64,000 nucleotides of DNA from Cladocopium goreaui (taxonomy: Eukaryota > Sar > Dinophyceae > Suessiales > Symbiodiniaceae), in NCBI GenBank assembly GCA_947184155.2, contig CAMXCT020006571.1, positions 319,501-383,500 on the forward strand, written 5' to 3'. Below, in pieces: positions 25,601 through 36,345 of the stretch. The stretch's first letter is position 1. The number at the start of each line of letters is the position of its first letter. The notes beneath the pieces are model-generated. The model was not told the DNA's origin. It saw only the letters and a list, made by a program, of their open reading frames with translations, and did not search any database. The position numbers and the translations under genes are program-made.

Positions 25601-28600
25601 GTATGAATGTCGAGTCTCTGCTGAACAATGAAATTGAAGAGTGCCAAAGTGTTGCAGTGAAGAGCTATCCGTTTTGGTTCGCCAAAATGGCGACACTGCT
25701 CACCACAATGCCCCTCGTGCAAAACTCTTTGAGGGAAAGTGTCTGTCTGATCTTGAGGTCGGGAGATGCTCTCAGCTTGACGCTGGAATGTTTTTGTTAC
25801 AGCTTTCCCAGTCAAACCCGATGCAACTTGAGACCTCCACACCTCATCTAGAGTTGACTCACCGATGGGAAAATCATGTTCCGATATCTTTCCCGCAGTT
25901 TTGCGCACATGTTGCTCAACAATTTCACGACAGTCTGCACCAGAAGCACCAGCAGTCGACAAAAACTCGCTAAGTTCCTTCACAGGAAGGATTTGCAAAT
26001 GCACCCCGTAATTGTTCTTTGTCGCTGGGACAAGCGCAGCTGGCTGTGCAGGAACATCTTCAGAAATTGAAATTGCATTCTCACCAGCACTCTTCTTCTT
26101 CTCAAGTTTCTTCAACATGCGTTTGGAAAGTGCATCTTGTTTTGAGTCCTGCGACATCCTCTCGTACAGTGATCTTTCCTGTGGACTTAGCTGAGCCCAC
26201 GCTTGTCTCACGTCATTCCAAGTGTCTTTGCTACACGGGTTGATTTTCTCAGCTTTGGAATGCATTTCAAGGTAATGCTTGCGATACAGTTCTAGTGCAG
26301 AAAGCCCCTTTGCAGTGGTTTGCTTGCTGCTCCATGATACACCGATGCCCCTGTTCTTGTGGCCCGCAACATCTTTGGAATCCCCCGCAACATCTTCATT
26401 TCCAAATTGAAGTTTTCGTGCTTCCTGCTGGATGCGAGCTGACTCCGCGTTAATAAATTTTGCGGAGATGCTGGAGAAGCTGTTACCTTGCAGAGCTCTG
26501 TTTTGCGAATGGAGCGCCTCAACATCTGCGATTGAGAGTTGTAGAGTCGATGCTGCAAAGAATAGCAACTTCTGGCAGTTGCCGAACACCAAGTCATCAG
26601 GCGATAAACCCATCTCCTTCAGGTCCCGACAGAGCCCGGGCGGATAGCAACATGTGTGTTTCTGTTGCCAGAATCCAAGAAATGTTTGCAATGTGTCCTG
26701 GTGTGCCTCGCGATCGCCACAAACTGTCACAGAGAATTGATCATCATTGAGGTACACAAAATGGCGCCGGTACACCCATGCGGCACCAAGCAGTAAAATC
26801 CGACGAATGAGACGGCACTTGTTCAAATTCACTTTGCAGAAATCACCATAGCAACCATATTCAGTACGTGGCCAAACCAAATTGAGACGTCCACCCCCAC
26901 TTGTAGACATGATCAAAGCACTGTAGTGTTGAAGTGCCTGAACCACAATGCTTGTCCTTGGATCCAAAAGTCTGAATAATGCTGGCCGATGGCCTGCCTT
27001 TAAACTGACAGCGAGGCATGATAACCAATGCCAAATCAGAAATCGCGTGGCTTCCATCGCCACAGATAGGAGCTGCACCATCCATTGTGAATCCTTGTTG
27101 GATAAAAACTCTTCAGAGCTCTTCAATCTTCTTCCGTTCACCGCGTGAAACGCCAGTGACTCTACAAGACGCGGGTCAGTTGTTCGATCTGCCTCGTTGA
27201 ATTCTTTGAATGCCATGTGCTTGTAGGCTTCACTGAAGACTCGCGAGAGCCAATTGTGGACAAGGCTTCCACTCAAGCAAAAATCCTCGGCTTTCAAAAT
27301 TTTGGCTGCCAAAAACTGGAAATAGGGAGGATATCAGGAAAGCATCTGAAGATATGTGCCAATGGGTAATGATTTATAATTTATAATATAATTTATAATA
27401 TAATATAATAATATAATAATATATAATATTATATTATTGTATTTTGTTATCATATTATACTATATTACGTTATATTACATTATGGTATTATATTTGGTAT
27501 TACATTAAATTATATCATTATATAATTATTATATAATATATGATATTTTGTTATATAAATATTATATATGATTATTTATATATGATGATTATATATTTTA
27601 CTTAACAATTGAAAATATATTATATATATAAATAATAATTTATGATATGATATTATTACAAATGATAATTACATGCTATGATAGTATCTTGTATATCTAA
27701 TATATAATACACATTATAATATATATTATTATATTATATATAAATAAATATACAGTATTATATAATATAATAATATAATGTATTATATATTATTTATATA
27801 TATATATTATATATATATAGTATGATTATATTTATTTATTTATATATATTTATAAATTATATATAATATATATATATATATTATATTATATTAAATATTA
27901 AATTATATCTATATTTATATATATAATATATAATAATTCATATTATATTATGATATTATTTATTATTCCAATTATGTTACATTATACGATGTTTTATAGT
28001 ATTACATCACACTATGTTTCTTTCGAATATTGTATTATATTATTGTTTATTATCACATCATATCATACTATTTTATTTTATATTTTTTAAATGTTAATGT
28101 TACTTTACTATTATTATATATAGATATTGTATTTGATTATTTCAAAGAACTATTAAACCATAATGTAATAGTTCTTTAAAATAATAAAATACAATATCAA
28201 AAAAATATCAAATGTAGATATTATAGATATAAATAAATATTTGTCATTTTTCAATATTGCAATATAAAAATCATATTATATAATATGTTATTTATTTATT
28301 ATTTTAGTATTCTATATTTATATAATGATTACTTTTAATAATATGTTATAGAAGTATACAGTATGTTCAGAGTATGTTTATATCAATATCATATCATGTT
28401 CATGTTGTATTCATAAATCATATATCATGTATCATATACCATTATATATAATATAAATTGTATCATATATTTAATTTATATATATATATATTATTTATAT
28501 ATCATATTATGCTCATTTGTCATATAATCATCGTATACATAATCATACAGTTGCTTTGAACATTTAATCATACAATGGAGTTTTTATATTGTAATAATCT

Positions 28601-30714
28601 GTTTTATATTGTATTATATTATCTTATCATATGGTTTTGGTATTTTATGTCATTCAAAATGATATTTATTATTTGTTTATGTAATGTTCAATTTTATAGT
28701 AAATAAATAGTATAAAACTAATATAATAAATGTGCGTGTTGTATTAAATGTCTCATATATTATATAATAGAATAGAATAGAATAATATCATATAATAGAA
28801 TTGAATATAATATGAATAATATGAATTATAATAATAGTTATAATATAATAATAATATATTATATTTATATTATTATATAATATAGTATCAATATCTATTT
28901 AAGCGTGTATCTGATTCTATCGTGAATGATTTAAAGTAATATAATATAGTATAGGGTAAGGGTCTGGTGTGTACAAGATATGATATGATATGGGTCCGGT
29001 AGTGTGTTTACAAATTATGATACTATATGATTTCCCAATGTTTATGAAGTCATATACACCGTACTGCCACTCACAGACCACACCAAATAAAATCAGAAAC
29101 TGTGAGGGAACCTTACTGTCAGTCGTGTCAAGCATCCAGGCATGGATAAAGTGTCGTCCACTTGTTCGGCGCTGGCACAGCCGGCATTGAAGATAGAAAC
29201 AGGTTCACTAGGGCGTCAGCGCATTTGCGCACAGCGTCAGGTCGGTCTTGGCAGTGGCGCTGGCCAGCAGGAAATGTTGCATGTGTGCAACGGTGGCAAG
29301 GCGTCTCAAGACTTGTGTTGCCGTTCCAAAATTGCAAGAAAGTTGCGAGTGCTCTTTCAAAAGCTGCTGACGTCTGCCCATCCTCCGATTCAATCTTGCG
29401 GTTGGTGCGTAAAAAGTCAACCAGCTCCAAAACAGAAGGATGATGCGATCCCTGTTCAACAAAATCTGGACCACCGTCCATGAGATCTTGCTCAAACACC
29501 AGATGTTCATTGACCCAATTGTAAAGAGACTGCTTTAGTCTCAGCCAATTTCCCAAGTTCCTGATGAACACCGAGAATCCATAAAGCCTTGATAAAATGT
29601 TGTGGCCAGCGGCTGACAGAAGTGCCACATTTATGAGCTGCGTTTGATGGTTCTGGCACTTCCCGTGAAGAATTGACATTCTCAAACTTTGCTCCAAGGT
29701 CTTGTTTTTTTGTATGAGATGTGCCACCAACCTCTCATTCGCATAGGCACCATCTGATTCAAGAATCTGGAGTTTGTGAAAAGTCAAACCAGCCAAGGTA
29801 TCCAGCAAGGACTGAACGCTCTTGTACATTGGATGATACCGCAGAGAATAGTACATGTGGTGTGCCCCACCCGCTAACAGAATCGCAGGCGGCATAACCA
29901 ATCTCAGAATCAAAGTGCTGCCGTCTTCCCAACTCAAGACAATGCGCTGTCGAGCGACCATAGTTTCCCATGAAGATGCCACACGTTTGGTGTCTTGATC
30001 CGCATTGACTGATGTCCAAACTGCGGTCTCATCCCACTTAAGGTGCCTGATGAGGAACGTTGGCGGCTTCGATTGCGCGAGCAAAATCAGTTTGCCAATC
30101 AAAGAGCACTGCTGCGCCAAATATATCGAACCCACAGACATCCCCATGAATCGAGCAGTGGATCTTGACACATCCAAGGACAAAGATATGTGGGTGTCTC
30201 TTCTAAAGCGCCCGTATGATGCCTCCAAGAATTCTGCCCAGGGAATCACTTTTTTGAAGCGATTGCCTTTCCGAGATCTTGCTGAAAGTTTGATAACCAC
30301 GCCAGATGAAGTCTTCTCAGCACGCACTGCAATGATCTTGCCATTCTTGCGAAACGTGGCATCGTCCAATAGCTCCGCGACACCTTGACGGAAGTCAGCT
30401 GCTCGACGTAATGTCTTGCAGTGCCGCATGTGCAGCGCCAGAATGTTTTGTTCCTTCTCGTCCCCATGTCGTCCGTTGCCCACTTTTCCCCTCATTGAGG
30501 GAAGAGTAACATTCACTTTCACATTGGAAACATTTTCTGAAGATGCAGCAGACGTAGATGTAGATGGTGGCTGTAAACCCTCCGAGCCTCCCTCTACACG
30601 GTCGACAGAACCTTCAGCCCCTTCTGATGAATCAAGCAAGGCGAGCAAATCAACTGAATGTTCAGCCTCCTGTGGTGAATCAAGGAGTGCGATCAAATCA
30701 AGTTCATCATCCAT
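22661..30714 (-). CDS. Element gene 1: 1517-residue DDE-like transposase with HMG-box-like segment
   Basis: Exons 30714-29137, 27315-25697, 24834-23892 and 23074-22661 total 1518 codons including TGA. Donors are CTG|GATGCT, CA|GTGTCG and TCA|GCAAGT. The start is ATG at 30714 (MDDELDLIALLDS); an upstream TTG is not a eukaryotic start. Seen: two LLALLD-type acidic repeats (residues 1-30); KWDET (Asp 228); LESDGAYAN (Asp 321); CQNH (Cys 353, His 356); VEALH (about 791) as a candidate catalytic Glu; and a stretch near 863-920 with W…LSPQERSLYERM typical of HMG boxes. Known: Asp…Asp-C-x2-H…Glu is the RNase-H-fold plan of several eukaryotic DDE transposase superfamilies. The third exon again has DLLALLED. 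Inference: the element's transposase. The second donor is the least certain; a strong GTGAGT at about 25852 would change the frame. Confidence 0.75.
25366..25456. repeat. 91-bp MITE-like inverted repeat in gene 1 intron
   Basis: The 20-bp arms (AGTAATGCCAAATTACTATC and its exact reverse complement) enclose a 51-bp AT-rich core. It sits in the second intron of gene 1. It could be a nested MITE or an RNA hairpin; no clear target duplication is visible. Confidence 0.7.
27316..29136. other. 1.8-kb AT-rich intron of gene 1
   Basis: Nearly pure A/T. It contains an imperfect hairpin with arms of about 33 bp at 28123-28198 (GATATTGTATTTGATTATTT paired with its near complement). Confidence 0.7.
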
Positions 30715-31899
30715 GGCCAAGCTTGAGTGTCATCAGATCTCCTAACATCTTTCGAGCAAAAAATGATACATCATCAATTCAAGCAATCCTGTTGGTGACC
30801 CGCAGGACATCAGACCTGTTGATCTAAACTTTATGTCATCATCATTTGAATCATATGAAATGACGTGATATGTTTCGGGTTCAAAAAAGATTGATAGATG
30901 CGATAAACAATGGTTCGCTCCGAGGACATGACTTATTACTATTATTTATTATGATTCATATGATATATGATTCATATGACTCATATGACTCATGATTTAT
31001 CATCGGTCCAAAAAATGAACCGTCATGGCCATGATGATGCTGATGTTTCACAACCCCAAAAAATAGTGATTCTCGAATCAACCCAAATCACACCAAATAA
31101 ACAGAAACGCCAGACAATTGAATTGACCACAGAGTGACTTGAGAATGGGTACAATTCATGGCGTTGTTGTTTAATTGGGCGTCCTGCCTCCCCTCCGGAA
31201 TTCATTCGGAAACCGCAAAGCTTTCAGGTAAAATATGGTGATCATCCCCGAACTCCGAACCATATGGTACGGTATATTTTTATATGATGATATGGTAAAG
31301 TTTGGATGCTGCACTTTGGATGTAAAGGCCCACAAAAAACAAATAACTCAAATAACACTTGACCATTACAAATCTTGCTGGTAATTAATACGTTGTATCT
31401 TGGCCAACTGTAATCTTAATTATGTCATTATGGATTATGAGTCTATGAGTGTTCTGAATCATGTTCTGAATCAATTTCCCCAAACCTAAGGCACCAATCT
31501 CCCCAAAATAATATCGTATTACCGTTTTAATAACAATAGTCAGAGTCTTAGTGTATTGTGACAGTTATTATTAGTTATAGTCATAGTTATCTATATCATG
31601 CCATGTCGAATCAATGATTTGGGTAAATGCCCTAAAGATGCAAATACCAGGTGTCAATGTCAAATAGTATGCATCAATTTCCCAAACGTAAGTTGTTAAT
31701 TTCCCACATGTTTAGTCGACAATATCCCCAATTGAGAGGTCAATCTCCCCAAAGTTAAGTGGACAACTTCCCCAAAGATACCTGACAATTACTCCAAAAA
31801 CGGCACTTTTTACTGGAACAACATACTCAAAGATAAAATTTTTAAGATGATACTTAAGGGTACAGTATAGCCGGTATAGCTGACTCCAAAGATGACACT
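30715..31899. other. 5' region of gene 1
   Basis: No gene seen. No TATA-box/initiator pair can be argued, as is usual for dinoflagellates. From about 31680 degenerate forms of the right-array motif appear. Confidence 0.5.
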
Positions 31900-32845
31900 T
31901 TTGAGTGGATAGTTGAGGGTTTAATTACTCCAAAGATTGCATTTTGAGGTGGATAGTTGAGTATATTATTATTATTTTGTTAGTTGAGTGGATAGTTACT
32001 CCACAGACAGCATTTTTAAAGGGATACTTAAGGGGATAGTTGCTCCGAATATTGCATTTTTAAGGGGATAGTTAAGTGGATAGTTACTCCAAAAATAGAA
32101 TTTTTAAGGGGATAGTTAAGTGGATACTTACTCCAAAAATAAAATTTTTAAGGGAATAGTTAAGTGGATAGTTTGCATTTTTAAGGGGATACTTAAGTGG
32201 ATATTTACTCCAAAGATAGCATTTTTTAAGGGGATAGTTAAGTGGATAGTTACTTCAAAAATAGAATTTTTAAGGGGATAGTTAAGTGGATAGTTTGCCT
32301 TTTTAAGGGGATACTTAAGTGGATATTTACTCCAAAGACAGCATTTTTAAGGGGATAGTTAAGTGGATAGTTACTTCAAAAATAGAATTTTTAAGGGGAT
32401 AGTTAAGTGGATAGTTTGCCTTTGTAAGGGGATAGTTAAGTGGATAGTTACTTCAAAAATAGAATTTTTAAGGGGATAGTTAAGTGGATAGTTTGCCTTT
32501 TTAAGGGGATACTTAAGTGGATATTTACTCCAAAGACAGCATTTTTAAGGGGATAGTTAAGTGGATAGTTACTTCAAAAATAGAATTTTTAAGGGGATAG
32601 TTAAGTGGATAGTTTGCCTTTGTAAGGGGATAGTTAAGTGGATAGTTACTTCAAAAATAGAATTTTTAAGGGGATAGTTAAGTGGATAGTTTGCCTTTTT
32701 AAGGGGATACTTAAGTGGATATTTACTCCAAAGACAGCATTTTTAAGGGGATAGTTAAGTGGATAGTTACTTCAAAAATAGAATTTTTAAGGGGATAGTT
32801 AAGTGGATAGTTACTCCAAAGTAAGAGAATAGTTAAGGGGATAGT
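31900..32845 (-). repeat. Right subterminal minisatellite, inverted relative to the left array
   Basis: Regular from about 32020. The repeating core is AAGGGGATAGTTAAGTGGAT, whose reverse complement contains the left-array subunits TATCCACTTAAC and TATCCCCTTAA. Spacers (TACTTCAAAAATAGAATTTT and TTTGCCTTTTT) differ from the left spacer. The shared 12-bp subunit with unrelated spacers suggests that the subunit, not the whole unit, is what is maintained. Confidence 0.85.
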
Positions 32846-32902
32846 TGCTAACATGAAGCCTCTAAAGAGACCCCCTCAAAACGTGATACAGCACCATGCT
32901 AA
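32846..32902 (-). repeat. Right terminal inverted repeat
   Basis: The reverse complement starts TTAGCATG, then CACGTTTT, a 9-bp insertion, TCTTTAGA, and leads into CTATCCCCTTAACTAT, matching the left end. A TA run follows at 32902-32915. Confidence 0.8.
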
Positions 32903-33363
32903 TATATATATATAATATATTCTGCACATATATTATATTTAACCCAATAAAGGTCTCGAGAAATGATGATTCAGCAACCCCAAGCCGCTCAATACCAAGT
33001 GGCTGCCAGGGTCATGTCTTTCAAACAAGCTAAAGTCATCTGCCACTGCTGTCCCTTCTCACAGGCGCCTGGAGCTGCACCATACCCGAGAAAGATGAAG
33101 TGACCCAAAATAAGTGGTCTAACTCCAACAATTTCACACATTGAAAATACATAAAGTATAATAATACTAAATAAAATATGACTGATTTCTGAGATTCAAT
33201 CTTGCGAATGATCAGTGTTAACCTACACATTGATTTTGGTACCTCAGCTCTTTAGCTGACTTAGCCATTAATGTTCATCATGATTGGCTCTCTGACCGCT
33301 CCCTTACCAATGGATACTAAACCAATTTTGATAATTTTGTGCAAGTGTTATGTCAGCCAGACC

Positions 33364-34906
33364 ATAGCTTATCCTAACTTTTTTAAAACTTGAAAAAAAC
33401 GCGAAAAAAAGCTAAAAAAGGAAAAACCAAAAAGCAAATCAGCAAAATCCAAAAAACGCAAAAGCAAAATAATAGGGGAAAAAAGGAAAAAGGAAAAAAA
33501 AAAAATACTTCACTGCGAATGATCCCCACCATGGCATATATAGCTACATACTCCACAGCTCTGGAAAGAAATATATAAATACGCAACCTGGCCGAAGGAC
33601 ACCAAAGAGCAGCATCTTCTGACATTCTATCTGGCATATCTTCTGACATTCTTTCTGACATTCTTTCTGGCACTCTATCTGGCATATATTCTGATATTAT
33701 TTCTGGCATATCTTGTGGCATATCTTATGACATTCTTTCTGGCATATCTTATGACATTCTTTCTGGCATATCTTCTGACATTCTTTCTGACATTCTATCT
33801 GGCATATCTTCTGACATTTTTTCTGGCATTCTATCTGGCATATCTTCTGACATTTTTTCTGGCATTCTATCTGGCATATTCTGACATTCTATCTGACATA
33901 TCTTCTGACATTCTCTCTGGCATATCTTCTGACATTCTGTCTGGCATATCTTCTGACATTCTTTCTCACATTCTTTCTGGCATTCTATCTGGCATATCTT
34001 CTGACATTTTATCTGACATCTTTTCTCACATTCTTCCCGTTGAGGTCCGGCAGTGCCCACTGCGATCTGGAAGTCGCGGTTGAGGTCCGGCAGTGCCCAC
34101 TGCGATCTGGAAGTCGCGGTTGAGGTCCGGCAGTGCCCACTGCGATCTGGAAGTCGCGGTTGAGGTCCGGCAGTGCCCACTGCGACCTGGAAGTCACGGT
34201 TGAGGTCCGGCAGTGCCCACTGGGATCTGGAGCTCGTGGTGGAGGTCCGGCAGTGCCCACTGGATCTGGAGCTCGCGGTGGAGGTCCGGCTGTGCCCACT
34301 GGGATCTGGACTGCGAGGAGGAGGCGGCGGGTGAGGAGGCGGAGGAGGAGGCGGAGGCGGAGGAGGAGAACAGCTCTGATAAAAGCTAACAACCCTCACC
34401 TGGCAGGTGGGGAAAAAAAGCAAAACAAAAAGCAAAAAAAGGAAGGAAAAACAAAAAGGAAAAAATGCAAAAAAAGTAAAAAACAAAAAGGAAGGAACGA
34501 CAAAAAGGAAGGAACGACAAAAAGGAAGAAAACAAAAGGAAAAAAACAAAACACAACACATACAATCAATTCTCAACAATCATGAATTGCATCAAATTCC
34601 ACCCATACTTATGTTCTCCTGAATTGCTTATTCGAATGAATTTTGAATTTGAAAAACTCATAGAGAGGTTGTGTTTCTAGTGTTTTTACATTGTTTTTCC
34701 TTTTGTTCTTTCTTTTTTTTTCTTTTTTGTTGCTTTTGTTTCTTTCCACCATGCTTTTCCCTTTTTTCCCTTTTTGACTTTCCATTTTTTCCCATTTATT
34801 TTGCTTCCTGTGTTTTTTCAGTTTTGAAGTTTTGCTTTTTTGATTTTCCATGTGTTTCTTTTTTTTGCTTTTTTTTTCAAGTTTAAAAATCATTAGAATA
34901 AGCTAT
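33364..34906. mobile_element. 1.54-kb inverted-repeat element carrying minisatellites
   Basis: The left edge (ATAGCTTATCCTAAC, then TTTTTTAAAACTTGAAAAAA) is matched by the reverse complement of the right edge (ATAGCTTATTCTAAT, then TTTTTAAACTTGAAAAAAAA). Both edges continue into A-rich or T-rich arms of about 110 bp. Inside are the CCCCACCAT head (about 33520), the TCTGGCATATCTTCTGACAT array (33610-34030), a 40-bp unit GTTGAGGTCCGGCAGTGCCC array (34038-34300), a GGAGGCGG run (34312-34370) and a hairpin tail CACCTGGCAGGTG (34395-34407). No coding capacity. Probably non-autonomous; mobility is inference. Confidence 0.6.
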
Positions 34907-36345
34907 AGAGGTGAACATAGTGCAAGTGTTGGAACTATTCCAGAATCACACGCAGCACACGCAACTTGCAATGTGGCGAAGCCAGTAATAAGCCCGCCTC
35001 CAGGCATGAATGGTATCTGCCGACCTAATTTTGAATATAAACACAAACCAACACCCCCATAGCACTCTCCAATGGGCGCTTTATTATTATTGTCAACCCT
35101 GGATCAATAAACATCAACAGACTCTGCTGAGTTATTGGGGCTGCCCCCAAGTAGACCGGCCATTTGTTCCTCCTGGTTGACCCTATTGGCTCGCTGCAGC
35201 ATTTTTAGGCTCCCCTGCTCACAACGGAGCCGTACCTTGTTTGGGAGCATCAGGACATCCCGGGACCCTCGGCTAAGTACATATTGTTTTTGAACCAATG
35301 GTTACCCTCCGGTAATCAAACATGCTGGATGGGAAATCCCCTGCAAATGAAGGCTTACTCATAGCTACGAGAAGGAAGATTATGCAAACATTTCGAGGCT
35401 TTTCAAGCACGACATGCTTGATGACCACGGAGGGTATAGGAAAGGGGAACCCAAGTTATGAGATATTATAATTTGGTTTTTGAACCCCATCTATAGCCAT
35501 AGATATTATTATTATGTATATATAATTATATATAATTATATATTCATTTGTTCAGCCATTGTAAGGTCCCAGTGTATTTGTATAACTTATAAACCGACTT
35601 CGCTATCCAGGTGGCCATGGTGGTTTGGCTTGTGGTTTGAGATCCTGGGGATAAAGAAATCATGTAGATGAATGTCCTTAGCCTTAGCACATCCTATCAT
35701 TCCTGATTCCTGTTGAATCTATGCAGTCCAAAAAACGACTTACACCTCTCTAGAAAACAACACCTTGCCCTTGTCAAAGTTCCGCTTCTGATTTGGATCT
35801 TAACACCCTTCTGGAGCAGAATGGACATATATATCTATAAAACCACCTGCATTCTCACCATCTGCTGCTTGCATGACGGATTGGGGAGAAGCTCCTACAG
35901 TTCGCAAACGGTTTCGAAGTAGAAAGGGGGCCTTAGTTTCTGGAATATAGTGCCCATGTTTAAACATGTTTAAACCATGTGTATGATCACGTTTGAACCC
36001 CCAATGTCGGGGTCGATTCCGATTCCGATTTTTTGGGCACGGTTGCAAAATGGTTTCCCACCCTGGTGGTATAATTCCATGGGCCTGTCTTAATAGCTTC
36101 TCTCCAGCTGTGAGGAATTCTGACACCATGCCAACTAAGATAAGTGCACCCCAACATGTTTTGTGTGAACCAGTAACGGTTAACACTCAAATGACACAGT
36201 ACATGTTTTTTTTTGAACCACACTCAAATGACCGAGTTATTGTAGTAAATACTACTGTATATAGTTCACCAACATTCACCAACCATGGCACATACCGATT
36301 CCCCAAGACCTGTCACTTACCAAGCACCTTTTTTTTGCGCGTCTT
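34907..36345. other. Sparse region with one possible exon
   Basis: Apart from the possible exon at 35104-35290 I see nothing assignable. A TA/TATAAT tract lies at 35505-35545. Confidence 0.5.
35104..35290 (-). CDS. Possible terminal exon, unknown protein
   Basis: The minus strand reads SRGSRDVLMLPNKVRLRCEQ, then LKMLQRANRVNQEEQMAGLL, ending SAESVDVY and a TGA at about 35104. The composition is polar and helix-like with few rare residues, unlike shadow frames. No domain is recognised and the partner exons are not found. Confidence 0.4.

Larger units (their letters stand above)
11313..32902. mobile_element. Candidate 21.6-kb multi-gene TIR DNA transposon
   Basis: Seen: the left end (11313 inward) and the reverse complement of the right end (32902 inward) share TTAGCATG, then a partly matching GCT.TA, then CACGTTTT, TCTTTAGA and TATCCCCTTAACTAT in the same order, with short indels. 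Both ends abut TA-dinucleotide runs. Directly inside lie inverted minisatellites on the same 12-bp motif (11351-11986 and about 31900-32845). The interior has four head-to-tail minus-strand genes with high-GC exons and very AT-rich introns, a composition not seen in the flanks. Gene 1 has DDE-transposase hallmarks. Known: terminal and subterminal inverted repeats plus a DDE enzyme define cut-and-paste transposons. Inference: the segment moves as one unit. The exact edge and the target duplication cannot be fixed, because the TA runs may be target or part of the repeat. Confidence 0.82.

Noticed and set aside
25570-25696. Continuation of gene 1 exon 2 to the stop near 25570
   Set aside because: Reading on gives 42 more codons of unremarkable sequence and then a stop, leaving exon 3 without a 5' partner; splicing at 25697 keeps the frame into exon 3.
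30715-30720. Start of gene 1 at 30720
   Set aside because: The codon is TTG; the first ATG in frame is at 30714.
11313-32902. Polinton/Maverick, Helitron or giant-virus insertion
   Set aside because: Size would suit a Polinton, but no protein-primed polymerase, packaging ATPase, capsid, protease, Rep/helicase or other viral hallmark is visible in any exon.
33749-34579. 276-codon minus-strand frame
   Set aside because: Composed of the TCTGACATTCT and GAGGTCCGGCAG arrays plus a GGAGG run.
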